NCBI GenBank assembly: GCA_019918135.1
Contig: WBZZ01000611.1
Location: 19,105-83,104 of the forward strand
Source of the DNA: Paulinella micropora
Lineage: Eukaryota > Cercozoa > Imbricatea > Euglyphida > Paulinellidae
Direction of reading: 5' to 3'
DNA: 64,000 nt
This document shows, one piece after another, positions 1 to 9,853 of the stretch. How positions within the stretch are numbered: the stretch's first letter is position 1; every line of letters starts with the position of its first letter. Both the position numbers and the translations under genes were made by a program. Under the pieces are notes generated by a model, which worked only from the letters and a program-made list of their open reading frames with translations, had not been told where the DNA came from and searched no databases.

Positions 1-3000
1 AGGAAACAAAATATTTACTACTTATTTGGGTATAAAAGATTCAAATCCATTAAACACTGGTAAGTTATTCTTCAATTACAACAATAATATGGGTTCTATT
101 TATTCGTCGGAGGTAGGTGGAGCAACGGGATATCCACTAAGGATTGTTGGTTCTTCCATACTTCTTGCTTCTACAACGGGGAGTGGAATAACACTGACAG
201 GCAATGTTTTAAATTTTAGTGGCACAACAGCAATCAGCGGACTTCCAGCACCATTCTATGACACCGATGCTTCAACGAAAGCATATACTGATACGAAACT
301 AGCAAAGGACGGCACAGTGGCTATGACGGGCAGTTTAAATATGGGTGGTTTTGCTATTACAAATGTTGGTAATGTTGATGGTGTTGATGTTTCTGTTCTT
401 GATACTTCGGTGGTTAAACTAACAGGAGACCAAACTATAGCGGGTATTAAGACATTCAGCAGTATAATAAATGCGAGTGCGGGTATTGATATGAAAAGCC
501 AAAGCATAACAAATGTGAATTTGGTTGATGGCGTGGATGTTTCTACTCTTGACACTTCGGTGGTTAAACTAACAGGAGACCAAACCATAGCAGGGAATAA
601 AAAATTTACATAAGTTTTAGAAGTAAGTGGTTCGTCCAATCCTACTACTTTTGATGGTATTGGCATCGCCTTTGATACAAAAATAGGAATGATTGCCGCA
701 CAAAAGACAGCAACAGCGACTTGGTATCCGATACAAATAACGGGTTCGTATGTAGAGTTATATTCAGGTAATAATGTAATTATAACCGCAACTGGCACTA
801 CACTATCTTTGAATAACAACAAAATAACAAACTTAGCCACACCATCAGCAACAACGGACGGAGCAAACAAAAGTTATGTGGATACATTAGACGGGCAAAA
901 TGTGAAACTAACAGGAAACCAAACCATAGCAGGAATTAAGACATTTAGCAGTGGTCTTGAAATAACAGGAAATTCAATCAATTCAACAACAAAGGGCACA
1001 TTTATCGTTTTCAATTCTACCAGTAATATTGGGTCAATTGCTAGTTTGGATATGAAAACAGCAACATATTAAAACTTTGAAATTTCTGCGAAAAAAAAAA
1101 GTTTTATTATTGACGGGACGATAGTCGGTTGGGTAAATGCTTCGGGGCTAGATTGTAATAGTAGCAAAATAGCCAACCTTGGAACTCCGACATTAGCAAC
1201 GGACGGAGCGACAAAAGGGTATGCGGACACATTGGACGGGCAAAATGTAAAACTATCAACAGACCAAACCATAACAGGAAGTAAAACATTTAATGGGGCG
1301 AGCACTACGATAAAATATCTAACTTTAACGAACAATGCCGATTTTAATAATCAAACTATCACTAATGGTGGAAATATAACATATAATGGGGCAAGGATAT
1401 TAAACCAAAATGGAGGCGATATATTCTTTTCACAGACATCAGGAGATTATCAGTATTTCTTATTTACTCTAAATACCGCTACAAGCGGAACCGCGAACCA
1501 ACTAGGTTATGTATTTACGAATGTAGCATCTGATGTAAAAGGGGCGGGACTTTATATTTCAAAACTGTTGGATAATAAAGTGCTTCGTCTGACATTGTCC
1601 GTTTTAACAATGCTGGGGGTATGCGGTTTTATGGTGCCTTAGATATGAACTCAAACAATATAACAAATGGCGGAACAATAACGGGAACAACAATTACTTC
1701 AACCGCGGGTATATCAACGACGACACTAACGGCGAGTGGATTAATAACGGCAAATGCGAGTATATCAACAACAACGGCAACCGCAAGCGGATTGATAACG
1801 GCAAATGCGAGTATATCAACAACAACGGCAACAGCAAGTGGATTAATAACAGCAAACGCTGGGATTACATACACTGGCACACTAACGTCAGCAACAAATA
1901 CAAGTGGAGCGAAAATAGGAGTTCAGGGAATAACAGACGGAACAAATGCAAAAGGAATATTTCTATGGGATACTACTAATACGAGTTGGGGAATTTATGC
2001 AGCATCTGGTGGGGCTCTAAACACTAGAAGTTTGGCAAATGGTTTGGCGGTTTCTCTGGAAATGATTTTAGTTCGTATAGTTTTCGGTTTAGGGTTGCTA
2101 ATGATGCTACGATGGGTTTTGTGTGGGAGAATTCAGCAGAGCAATTGTTAATGTCATTAAAAGGAGCAAACGGGACATTATGGACAAAAGGATTGATTAC
2201 GGCAAATGCGGGAATTACATACACAGGCACACTAACAACGGCATCAGCATCAACTAATGGGGCGAAAATAGCAATTCAAGGACAAACAGACGGAACAAAT
2301 GCGAGAGGAATATTTATGTGGGACATTGGAGATTCAAACTGGGGGATTTATATGAGCCAGTCTGGGGCAAATAAATCATTAAGTGGAGGAACAGCACCAG
2401 CAGGAGGAGGTGGAGGATTAACTTCTTATTCTATTAGATTTAGAGTGAATGGTTCTTCAACGAGTGGGTTCATATGGGAGAATAATTCAAATACTGCTTT
2501 AATGTCATTAAGAGCAAGCGATGGGCAGTTATGGGTATTGTCTAATCCAATTCAATATTCAGATAGGAGGAAAAAAGAAGATATAAAGGAATGTTTAGGC
2601 TTAGATTTTATTAATAAGTTAAATCCAGTATGCTATCGTATGATTGATGACAACAAGAAATGTAGGACTGGCTTAATAGCACAGGAATTAGAAGAGATAC
2701 TAACAGAAATGGATATGCTAGATTTTGGCGGTTTTATAAAAGAAACAATTATGGTTCCCTGTCCAAAGCAAAGAAAAGAATACGAATTGAAAGGCGTGAG
2801 TGTTAATCCAGAAGATGTTAAATGTATTGATAGTGGTGATGTCGGTTATGGCATAGGTTATTCAGAGTTTATCGCACCATTAATTAAGGCCGTTCAACAA
2901 TTATCAGAAAAGGTAGGTAATCTATCGCAAGCGATAGATTTATTAGAAAAACAAAATAATAATCTCATGAATATACTACAAGAAATTAGAGAAAATGTCA

Positions 3001-3005
3001 AATAA
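1..3005 (+). pseudogene. fibre protein with C-terminal peptidase S74 chaperone, broken
   Basis: Virion fibre or spike gene, homologous to the intact 1277-residue protein at 31470-35303. The window edge removes its 5' part. It consists of repeats built around DGVDVSxLDTSVVKLTGDQT, as in phage tail fibres. The C-terminus (about 2550-3005) begins with YSDRRKKEDI, the start of the peptidase S74 intramolecular chaperone that trims itself from trimeric fibres, and ends in a coiled coil. Reading is broken by in-frame TAA at 611-613 and 1070-1072 and by frame changes near 1590-1640 and 2010-2110. The S74 part differs more from the E2 copy than the repeat part does, which suggests exchange of the tip or chaperone. 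The last codons overlap the next gene. Confidence 0.8.
2919..2940. repeat. ATCT..AGAT palindrome inside fibre gene
   Basis: Perfect 10-bp arms AATCTATCGC / GCGATAGATT with an AA loop, inside the coiled-coil tail of the fibre S74 domain. The corresponding E2 region has no such palindrome. Confidence 0.55.
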
Positions 3006-3345
3006 TACGACTAGACTTCATAGACCACCACCTATCATGGATGTGGATGGCGAACTAACTCCCGAATTAAAGTCTCGTGTTCTTGAAGTAGAACTAAAGA
3101 CTGAGGAGAAAAAAATAGAGCACGAATTGGAAGATAACTGGAATTGTTGTTGTATAAAAAACAGACCGACAGACAGCCGACTTATTAAATACTTATTTCA
3201 AATGGGTATCATTATCTCCATTATAACCCTTTGTATCGTAAGGCTATCTGAAAAGAACTTGCCTTGTGAGGTTGCTAATACTTATGTCGGAATCCTAACA
3301 CTTTTGATTGGGATATGCCTTCCATCACCTTCTTCAAAGAAATGA
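2995..3345 (+). CDS. small membrane protein
   Basis: A 116-residue protein of unknown function. The N-terminal half is charged and helical; the C-terminal half has two hydrophobic segments (about residues 73-88 and 94-110) separated by KNLPCEVANTY, so it is probably a two-pass membrane protein. It starts inside the end of the fibre gene, and the E2 homologue (31145-31480) keeps the same overlap with its fibre gene. This supports co-expression and a virion or assembly role. The region IIxIITLCIVRLSEKNLPCEV is nearly identical in both copies, which indicates past selection. Confidence 0.65.
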   Translation: MSNNTTRLHRPPPIMDVDGELTPELKSRVLEVELKTEEKKIEHELEDNWNCCCIKNRPTDSRLIKYLFQMGIIISIITLCIVRLSEKNLPCEVANTYVGILTLLIGICLPSPSSKK

Positions 3346-3591
3346 ACATTCGTATATATGTGTCATATACCACATATCATCATTTGAGCACATTAAAGGT
3401 AGTGCTTCATCAAAACTAATACACCAATCTGACATCGGTTTGTAAATACATTTGATTTTTGAGTTAATCCCGCTCTGGATACAATAAACACAACTTATAT
3501 TCTTTTTTTCACTTATCCGTGAGTAAAAGTCGCATGCCGTCCGCGAAAATATTTTGATTATTAAAAAGTTTATCATCAGTAATATAATCAT
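3334..3591 (-). CDS. short cysteine-rich secreted or membrane protein
   Basis: An 85-residue reading frame with a hydrophobic N-terminus resembling a signal peptide, followed by a cysteine-rich domain (TACDFYSR, CVYCIQ, KCIYKPMSDWC). It lies antisense between plus-strand virion genes, and the E2 element keeps a homologue in the same relative position (30870-31118). A start at the second Met (about 3576) fits that copy better than the one at 3591. Paired cysteines and the leader suggest an extracellular or lumenal domain. Function unknown. Confidence 0.55.
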   Translation of the reverse strand: MIILLMINFLIIKIFSRTACDFYSRISEKKNISCVYCIQSGINSKIKCIYKPMSDWCISFDEALPLMCSNDDMWYMTHIYECSFL

Positions 3592-3949
3592 GACTGACTA
3601 TAAATACCAAAAGATTATTTTTCTAAGCAATGATTTTGCTGGAGGAAGCAAAGCATTTAATAAAAATATCCAAATGTCATTCACACCCAAAATGAATGTA
3701 AAATTTATCCACTATATGAACGACCAGACCGACACCAAAACCAGAATTCTTTATATGGACAGAATTGGATATATCGGAACATTTGCGGACAGCGCCACAG
3801 CAAACATTTCAAACCTTGGTTATAATTTGGGTGTTGTCGGATGGACTGACGGCCAATATACATTTAAAGTCCTTGAAACTGCCAGCGGAAATATTGACAC
3901 AGGAAATTTAGCGGGAAGAATTGTTGTGTGTTTGGAATTCGTTGCGTAG
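3590..3949 (+). CDS. conserved small beta-rich virion-module protein
   Basis: A 119-residue protein, not recognised. The start MTDYKYQK at 3590 is chosen because the E2 homologue (30489-30833) begins MTDFKYQK; an upstream in-frame Met at 3554 is probably not used. It has no membrane segment or enzyme motif; the sequence has alternating hydrophobic residues (FIHYMND, ILYMDRIG, GRIVVCLEF) typical of a small beta sandwich. Its position between the fibre module and the packaging ATPase suggests a minor virion component. A short palindrome (ATGAATTT / AAATTCAT type) follows the stop. Confidence 0.55.
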   Translation: MTDYKYQKIIFLSNDFAGGSKAFNKNIQMSFTPKMNVKFIHYMNDQTDTKTRILYMDRIGYIGTFADSATANISNLGYNLGVVGWTDGQYTFKVLETASGNIDTGNLAGRIVVCLEFVA

Positions 3950-4002
3950 CAACAATGTATGAATTTAGAAATTCATAACTATTCGTCGGGTAATAATATA
4001 CA

Positions 4003-4825
4003 ATGATGAAGATAAACAACGTCAAAGATAAGCCTGTGAAGCAGGATGGTGAAGGTAATAAACAGGCGAAAGGTTATAAATTATTCAATGAGCCTTATGC
4101 CAATATATTTCTACTTGCTAGAAAAAAGAGCGGGAAGACGACAGCACTCTTTGAAATACTGAAACGGACAACAGACAGAAAAACCCGTATTGTCATTATT
4201 GCTTCAACGATACACAAGGACTACATTTATAAAGCAATGGTAAAGCACTTTAAGAACAGAGGCAACCCGATGGCAATTTATACCTTTCTTAAATCGGATG
4301 GTGTAAATGTTATAGACTATGAACTTGACAAATTGAACAAACCAGACGAAGAGCAGGAGGGCGAAGTAGAACAGGACAAAGAAGAAATAGAGAAGCCACA
4401 ATTTCTTTATTTTGGAAAAGAAGATAATCTATCTCGCTCGCGAGATAGATTGGCACCGAAAGAACGACCGAGCAAGTATATTTCGCCAGAGGTTGTTTTT
4501 GTTTTGGATGATTTAGGGAGCGGTTTAAGAGATAAGTCCGTAAGCGATTTGTTAAAAAAGAACAGACACTATAAATCAAAGGTGATTATGTCTAGTCAGT
4601 ATTTAAACGACCTAAGGCCAGAAGCAATTAAGCAGTTGGATTATTTATTAATCTTTCCAGCCCAGTCTCAGGACAAAACTCGTGTATAAACACTTAGACC
4701 TATCTTTTGATTTTGATTACTTTCTTCAAAAGTATCACGAAGCAACAAAGGAGAGATTTAATTTTCTTTATGTTTCAAGTGTTGATGATGAGTTAAGAAA
4801 AAATTTTGCTTACAGATTAAAATAA
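4003..4825 (+). pseudogene. FtsK/HerA-type DNA packaging ATPase, frameshifted near the end
   Basis: Genome packaging ATPase of the PRD1/adenovirus-like lineage, which pumps viral DNA into preformed capsids. Walker A is ARKKSGKTTALFE (about residues 37-49); Walker B is VVFVLDDLGSG, followed by the conserved SSQYLND sensor segment. The reading frame stops at 4689 just after QSQDKTRV. The following sequence, to a TAA ending at 4825, resembles the C-terminus of the E2 copy in another frame, so one indel lies near 4675-4690. A perfect 26-nt palindrome (4426-4451) sits inside the gene where the E2 protein has unrelated residues. Confidence 0.8.
4426..4451. repeat. palindrome inside packaging ATPase gene
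   Basis: Perfect 11-bp arms AATCTATCTCG / CGAGATAGATT with a CTCG loop. It encodes the residues NLSRSRDRL in frame, at a site where the E2 ATPase has an unrelated Lys/Glu-rich stretch. Confidence 0.65.
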
Positions 4826-4861
4826 TATTTTTAGAATTAATAAATATTTTTTCATAGTATA

Positions 4862-5206
4862 ATGGTAGTTAAAACAACTCGTGTTGAAGTCATTCCAACA
4901 ATTGGCAAACGAACTATTAACTCAAGCACAATGGCTGGAGGTAAAAAAGTATCTCGGACAAGTCCGAGATTGTCTGGTCGCAAGAAGAAGCAAGGAGGCA
5001 AGGGACAGGCTGGCGGTAAAATTAACTGGGCAAAGGTTGGTAAGACAGCAATGGCGGTGAATAAATTTCTTCGTGATAACAAGATTATTTCAAAGACTGC
5101 GAATGCGCTTGGTGATGTCGGGGTTCCATATGCGTCTCGTATAGGCTCTACCGCCGCGAAACTTGGATATGGTAGGCAGAGCGGACGTGGCGCCTTGAAG
5201 TTCTAA
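4862..5206 (+). CDS. small basic core-like protein
   Basis: A 114-residue protein rich in Lys, Arg and Gly (GGKK, GRKKKQGGKG), with a conserved helical C-terminal part ending GYGRQSGRGALKF. The E2 copy (29239-29547) has the same ends. In size, charge and place beside the ATPase and protease it resembles the small DNA-condensing or pX-like virion proteins of adenoviruses and Polintons, but I cannot show homology. Compared with E2 it has about nine extra residues (VSRTSPRLS) encoded by a perfect palindrome at 4951-4970. Confidence 0.6.
   Translation: MVVKTTRVEVIPTIGKRTINSSTMAGGKKVSRTSPRLSGRKKKQGGKGQAGGKINWAKVGKTAMAVNKFLRDNKIISKTANALGDVGVPYASRIGSTAAKLGYGRQSGRGALKF
4951..4970. repeat. palindrome inside basic core-like gene
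   Basis: Perfect 9-bp arms ATCTCGGAC / GTCCGAGAT with an AA loop. It encodes SRTSPR-type residues absent from the E2 homologue, so it appears to be an in-frame insertion. Confidence 0.65.
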
Positions 5207-5254
5207 AAGATATTTGTTTGAAATTATGTTAAAATATTTTTTGTTAAAATATAC

Positions 5255-6358
5255 ATGGTTTCTAAAACCAAGAAATTGAAGAAACAGAAATTAAGACCCC
5301 CGCGGGTTTATAGAAATAAAAGCGGGAAGCCGTATATTATCCAGAAGGGCAAAAAATATTATCTTAATTTTGGTAAGAAAACAAATGATATGAGCACACT
5401 TCAAATCGTTAAACTTTTTATGAAATACTTGAGCAATAAGCCACGCGAACGTGGCAGTACCACAAAAGCAAAGAAAAAAGAAAAGAAGGAGGATTTAAGG
5501 AAAGTCCAGAGCCTGTCAGAGATTGAACAAAATACGAGAACAGCCATTAATGACCACTTAGACAAACTCAGAAAGGAAAAGTATGAGGGTATTGAGGATA
5601 TAGAGAAAAAAGAAAAGAAAGCACGAGTTGATGCTGAAGAAGAAAAGAAGAGGCAAGAAAGAAAAGACATAGCAGATGCTAAGGAAAGGCAGGATGAGTT
5701 AGCAAGGATACACCGCAATGAACTATCCGATATCAAGGAACGACAAGAAAAAAAAGACAGAGAACTAAGAAGGGAGCAAAAACTCATAGATGATGTAAAA
5801 TATGAAGAAGACAGAAAAAATAGGATACAAGCATTACCACCAGTTCAATATCAATATATTATGCCACCACAATATGGACAGCCACAAGCACCGCCACAAT
5901 TTGGAGCACCGCCACAAGCACCGCCATTAGGAGCACCACCCCAAGCACCACCCTTACCTAATTTAGGAGATGAAGCACCATTGAAAACGAAAGAGCAATA
6001 TGAGGAAGAAAAAAAGCAAAAGCAGAAAGATATTGAAACACTGAAATTAGCAGGATATACAGATAAGTTCATAAAAAAGATGAGTCGTAAAGACTTACAA
6101 AAAGCCAGTCAAGATATTCAGATGGCTATAGCCACAGCGACATCTTTAGAGGAACAGAAAAAGTTAGCAGAAGAATATAAAGAAAAACTTGAAAAGGAAG
6201 AAAAGAAAGCAGAAGAAAAGGGTAAGCATTTTGAACATTTACAAATTAATCAATTTTTAATATCAGCATTTTCAAAAACTTATCACCCAAACATTACTAT
6301 AAAAGAGTTAGCACAGGCTTTAAAAAAGAGACTAATAGTGATGGACATAAAAAATTAA
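5255..6358 (+). CDS. coiled-coil virion-module protein with proline-rich segment
   Basis: A 367-residue highly charged protein. The basic N-terminus carries YYLNFGKKTNDMSTLQIVKL, almost identical in the E2 copy (28165-29119). Residues about 65-190 form a long Lys/Glu coiled coil, then a Pro/Gln/Ala-rich segment (QAPPQFGAPPQAPP), then a second helical region. Likely an internal structural or scaffold protein; the function is inferred only from position and composition. After the stop at 6358, another frame stays open with plausible coding (about 6376-6490), so the original C-terminus may have been longer and cut by an indel near 6345. Confidence 0.6.
   Translation: MVSKTKKLKKQKLRPPRVYRNKSGKPYIIQKGKKYYLNFGKKTNDMSTLQIVKLFMKYLSNKPRERGSTTKAKKKEKKEDLRKVQSLSEIEQNTRTAINDHLDKLRKEKYEGIEDIEKKEKKARVDAEEEKKRQERKDIADAKERQDELARIHRNELSDIKERQEKKDRELRREQKLIDDVKYEEDRKNRIQALPPVQYQYIMPPQYGQPQAPPQFGAPPQAPPLGAPPQAPPLPNLGDEAPLKTKEQYEEEKKQKQKDIETLKLAGYTDKFIKKMSRKDLQKASQDIQMAIATATSLEEQKKLAEEYKEKLEKEEKKAEEKGKHFEHLQINQFLISAFSKTYHPNITIKELAQALKKRLIVMDIKN
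5440..5455. repeat. short GC palindrome inside coiled-coil gene
   Basis: 6-bp arms GCCACG / CGTGGC with a CGAA loop, encoding PRERG at a place where the E2 homologue differs. Shorter and of different sequence from the ATCT..AGAT family. Confidence 0.35.
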
Positions 6359-6431
6359 ATTACAAAGACACTTCAAAGTGGATTATTGACATGATTAAAA
6401 GGTTTAATATTGATGTTGATATGAAGATTAT

Positions 6432-7322
6432 ATGGGGTATCTCCAAAATGTTGGAGATGTTAAACAAAAAGGGAATGGAGCGAAGACATTAGACGAATTA
6501 ATTGATAAGGTATTTTCAATCAAAATAATTAAAAAATATCTATCCTGCAATGATTGGAAGCACACAATTAATAAAAAGGATTTTGTAAAAACTCTAACTA
6601 GCAAAATGGCTATAGAACCAAATGTGGATAAACAAGTTTCAGCGGATTTAAATGTTGATGAAGGGATGCCACCCCCTACCATACCCCCTACGATTACCGC
6701 ATCATTAGAACAACCACAGCCAGAGCCACAGCAACCAGAGCCAGAGCCACAGCAACCAGAGCCAGAGCCACAGCAACCAGAGCCAGAGCCACAGCAACCA
6801 GAGGAACAACATGGTGATGGTCGCGGTTTAATGACTAATGAAATAGATGATATAATGAAAAAATATGGATGGTATCTCGGAGCAATAGCCAGCGATGAAA
6901 TCTACAAACTAAATCCAGAAAAAAGAAAGCGATACGGATTTATTATGAATTTAGATAATCACAAACAAGTGGGGTCTCATTGGATTGCTATATGGGTAAG
7001 TCTGGATAAAGACAGAAGTGTTGAAGTGTATGACCCATTAGCGCTTTACCAACCAACGGAAGACTTTCAACAACAAATGAAACAACTAATTGATAAAAGC
7101 CACCCCGATAGTTATTTATTAATGAAGGTTAATCAAGTAAAAGAGCAGAGCGATACCAGTGATACCTGCGGATGGTTTGCTATGAGGTTTTTAATGGAGC
7201 GGGCGAAAGGTGTAAGGTTTAAATTCGCCAGTGGTTTCACAGACCTAAAAGAAGACGAAGCAGAAAAGTTAAAAGCACAAAATGGATATGGAGATGGTGA
7301 GGGATTTAATACATTTATCTAA
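6432..7322 (+). CDS. adenain/Ulp1-like cysteine protease
   Basis: Maturation protease of the C5/C48 fold that cleaves capsid precursors in adenoviruses, virophages and Polintons. The catalytic domain is the C-terminal half: His in SHWIAIW (about residue 182), Asp in VYDPLA (about 200), Gln in NQVKEQ, and Cys in DTCGWFAMRF (about 245). It is preceded by an E/P/Q repeat (PEPEPQQ, about residues 93-128) and an N-terminal helical region that is not shared with the E2 protease (27533-28204). A palindrome (6439-6458) overlaps the first codons, so the true start may be further downstream. Confidence 0.85.
   Translation: MGYLQNVGDVKQKGNGAKTLDELIDKVFSIKIIKKYLSCNDWKHTINKKDFVKTLTSKMAIEPNVDKQVSADLNVDEGMPPPTIPPTITASLEQPQPEPQQPEPEPQQPEPEPQQPEPEPQQPEEQHGDGRGLMTNEIDDIMKKYGWYLGAIASDEIYKLNPEKRKRYGFIMNLDNHKQVGSHWIAIWVSLDKDRSVEVYDPLALYQPTEDFQQQMKQLIDKSHPDSYLLMKVNQVKEQSDTSDTCGWFAMRFLMERAKGVRFKFASGFTDLKEDEAEKLKAQNGYGDGEGFNTFI
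6439..6458. repeat. ATCT..AGAT palindrome at protease start
   Basis: 8-bp arms ATCTCCAA / TTGGAGAT with an AATG loop, overlapping the first codons of the protease frame and the possible tail of the preceding gene. Confidence 0.5.
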
Positions 7323-7324
7323 AA

Positions 7325-7466
7325 GATATTCGTAAATCCACACTCTCATTCGTTTCACTCATTTTCGTGTGTTTTACAAATATCGTATCCCATTTAATTT
7401 TTTCCAAAATAAAAAACGATGTTTTAGAATAAGCGAGAGTGAAACGAAAGCGCTATTCTAAAATAT
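7325..7466 (+). terminator. paired intergenic hairpins, copy A
   Basis: Two stem-loops fill the gap between protease and minor capsid gene. The first (7325-7384) pairs GATATT..GTAAA..CACAC with GTGTG..TTTAC..AATATC and directly follows the protease stop. The second (about 7418-7466) pairs TTTTAGAATA with TATTCTAAAA and ends a few bases before the ATG at 7474. The same pair recurs after the major capsid gene and after the 412-residue protein gene. Likely a 3' end signal followed by a 5' promoter or leader element; that role is inferred. Confidence 0.6.
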
Positions 7467-7473
7467 CTATACG

Positions 7474-8286
7474 ATGAATTACAAAGGGGGTAGGTCAAGT
7501 TCTATCTATTACATAAATAGCAAAAATAGAATAACGGGAACAGACAGCGACTTTACACACGAAGTCAATATGAAGGGACTAAACAATCCCACACATTGTA
7601 AAATTCTTCATATTTATGTGCCGAAATCATATTACTCTGTGGCTTCACCATATAATACTTTTACATTATCCGAAGACGGGTATGAGGCATTAATTACAAT
7701 ACCTGAGGGCAACTACACAATGAATAACTTAAAAAATAAACTATCTGAGATATTGACGGCAGAAAGTCCGAATGACTATACTTATGTTGTCTCAAGCAAC
7801 AATACAAACACAGAAGCGGAGGATGGTAAATTAACATTCAGTGTTTCAAATAACGGAGGTATTCAACCGCGGTTTATATTTGATGGTGATACTCGTATTC
7901 ATGAGGTAATGGGTTTTGATAGAAATTCAACATATTTCTTTGCCAATGATTTTATTAAGTCGCCAAATGTGATTATTCTAACTGGAGAAAAGACTTTATA
8001 CCTTCAATCGGATTTGGTGAATGAAGGTGATAATCATGTGCTACAAGAAATATACACAGCAAACGAAATTCCTTTCGGCTCTGTCATTTATGATGGAAGC
8101 GGGTCTGAGTATGGTAAAACATTGTCCGCTAATTCAAACAATGTATTTAGGTTTTACTTGACGGACGAAAACGACCAAGCAATAAATCTTAATGGTTTAG
8201 GTATTGTTATGACATTGTTGGTTTATCGTGAAACTAATTACTTTAGTTTATTTAATTCATTCTTCAATCTGTTGAAAGCGCGGTAA
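7474..8286 (+). CDS. minor capsid (penton-type) protein
   Basis: A 270-residue protein that fits the minor capsid proteins of PLVs and virophages, which form single-jelly-roll pentons. The N-terminus (YYINSKNRITGTDSDFTHEV, about residues 12-31) is the typical start of these proteins, followed by IPEGNYTMNNL, a conserved strand-turn motif. The E2 homologue (26655-27467) is colinear without gaps. The gene sits directly upstream of the major capsid gene, as is usual in PLVs. Start is well placed after the hairpin leader. The frame is intact. Confidence 0.8.
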   Translation: MNYKGGRSSSIYYINSKNRITGTDSDFTHEVNMKGLNNPTHCKILHIYVPKSYYSVASPYNTFTLSEDGYEALITIPEGNYTMNNLKNKLSEILTAESPNDYTYVVSSNNTNTEAEDGKLTFSVSNNGGIQPRFIFDGDTRIHEVMGFDRNSTYFFANDFIKSPNVIILTGEKTLYLQSDLVNEGDNHVLQEIYTANEIPFGSVIYDGSGSEYGKTLSANSNNVFRFYLTDENDQAINLNGLGIVMTLLVYRETNYFSLFNSFFNLLKAR

Positions 8287-8331
8287 TTATTTTTAATTTT
8301 AGAATTATTTATTTTTTCTATAAATATATAT

Positions 8332-8351
8332 ATCTATTATACATAATAGAT
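8332..8351. repeat. ATCT..AGAT palindrome between capsid genes
   Basis: Perfect 9-bp arms (ATCTATTAT / ATAATAGAT) with a 2-nt loop in the gap between the minor and major capsid genes. One of several E1 palindromes that start ATCT and end AGAT. Confidence 0.5.
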
Positions 8352-8392
8352 TGTGAATAGTTTATTTACGCTAACACTGAAAAAAAAGAAAA

Positions 8393-9853
8393 ATGCCTGT
8401 CCAATACGGAGGAGAACTAGTCCATCAGACTAAGGAACTGCTCACTGGTAAGTATGAATTGAACAAACTTACCACTCGTGAAGGCTCACAACCCGTCGCA
8501 CTTACTACTGCTGGTGGTATGGAAAACACCTTTGAAATTCCTACTAGACCTTTGAACCTTGCGAGGAATGTGTTGCGATTTACATACACTCCGTCTGGTG
8601 CAGGTGGTGCCGACCGCTACAATCGTATCTATATGGATTGTCTGTCTATGATTAAAACTATTGAACTGCGAAGCCGAAGCGGTCAATATTTGTGCAATCT
8701 TCAACACGTGGGCAATTACACTAAGATGATTTGGAAACCAGAAATTAAGTATGAAAAATTTATGGCACTTGAAAATCATGGTGCTGGTGTGGCTAGCGGT
8801 GCTATGCTTCAAAGGTGTAATGCGGGAAAAGTTGAAATTGGAAGCGTGGCTGAAAGAAAGGCAATTACTGATGCTGTTGCGGTTGGGACTTTAAGAGATG
8901 CTGTTCAAGGATATTACAAAGTACCACTTGTTAATGCCCGCCGTCATAATGATACCGCTCTCGCTGATAGCACTGCTGGAAATTATAGTTTGGTTAATGT
9001 TCCTTTTGAGGAGGCTAAGTATTTTGAAGGCGGTGGTGATAATACTGCTACCCCTGTTATTAATGTTAAGTTTCCTTTGGGTATGCTGTTTGGCACTATT
9101 TTTGAACTGGATAAGACTATCGGATTTAATGAAATTTTGGATTTGCGTATTGTGTGGGCTGAAACCAACCGCTCTTCATTCTATGGCAATGATGAGAATT
9201 CTATTTCCACTGGTGCTACCGCTACGACCGCTGGGGCTATTGTCTCTAACCTAAATCTATTCCTTGCTGTTGAGACTGACCCGAATGTCATCCTTGGCGT
9301 CCAACAAAAGATTGCGGGTGAAGGTTTTCCGTTTAAGATTGAGTATCCTATCGCTTGGAAGCAAAGTCTTCAAACGACCCAGCAAAATTTTGTTATCAAA
9401 ATGAACCGCTCGCAGGGTGAGAGAATTCGTCGTATCTATACATCTGTCTTTAACAGCACTGAGAGTGCCAATACTTCTTTTGATAATGATAATAGAGCAG
9501 ATGGTAAAGTTATTACTTATTACACAACACTTGATGGAACTCGTCTCCAACAATTTGACGTTGACACATCTGAGAATGAAGACTATATGATTTTGAAGGA
9601 TAAGTTGAAGGGGAGTGCTATCCTAAACAGCGATGTCTATCATTACAACTGGTTCCACGTAGATACTTGGGATAACAACCGCCCGCTATGCGATAAGGAT
9701 ACCGACGGCTATGAGGTGAGTGGTCTAAGCCTTGACACCGAGAGACGATATGAATTTTCGGCAACTACTCCCAATGCTATCCAAAACCATTACACTTATG
9801 CCATTCTTCAGCGAAGTGTGCTTGTTAAGGGAATTGAAATTTTGATGTCTTAG
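8393..9853 (+). CDS. major capsid protein, PLV type
   Basis: Intact 486-residue major capsid protein, predicted to be a double jelly roll forming the hexons of an icosahedral virion. The start MPVQYGGEL matches the E2 copy (25102-26587), and long stretches are nearly identical, including LQHVGNYTKMIWKPEI, EAKYFEGGGDNT and AVETDPNVILGVQQKIAGEG. The most variable part (about residues 140-205) is probably a surface loop. It lies between the minor capsid gene and the 412-residue protein gene. A hairpin pair follows the stop. This is the best preserved of the two capsid copies. Confidence 0.85.
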   Translation: MPVQYGGELVHQTKELLTGKYELNKLTTREGSQPVALTTAGGMENTFEIPTRPLNLARNVLRFTYTPSGAGGADRYNRIYMDCLSMIKTIELRSRSGQYLCNLQHVGNYTKMIWKPEIKYEKFMALENHGAGVASGAMLQRCNAGKVEIGSVAERKAITDAVAVGTLRDAVQGYYKVPLVNARRHNDTALADSTAGNYSLVNVPFEEAKYFEGGGDNTATPVINVKFPLGMLFGTIFELDKTIGFNEILDLRIVWAETNRSSFYGNDENSISTGATATTAGAIVSNLNLFLAVETDPNVILGVQQKIAGEGFPFKIEYPIAWKQSLQTTQQNFVIKMNRSQGERIRRIYTSVFNSTESANTSFDNDNRADGKVITYYTTLDGTRLQQFDVDTSENEDYMILKDKLKGSAILNSDVYHYNWFHVDTWDNNRPLCDKDTDGYEVSGLSLDTERRYEFSATTPNAIQNHYTYAILQRSVLVKGIEILMS

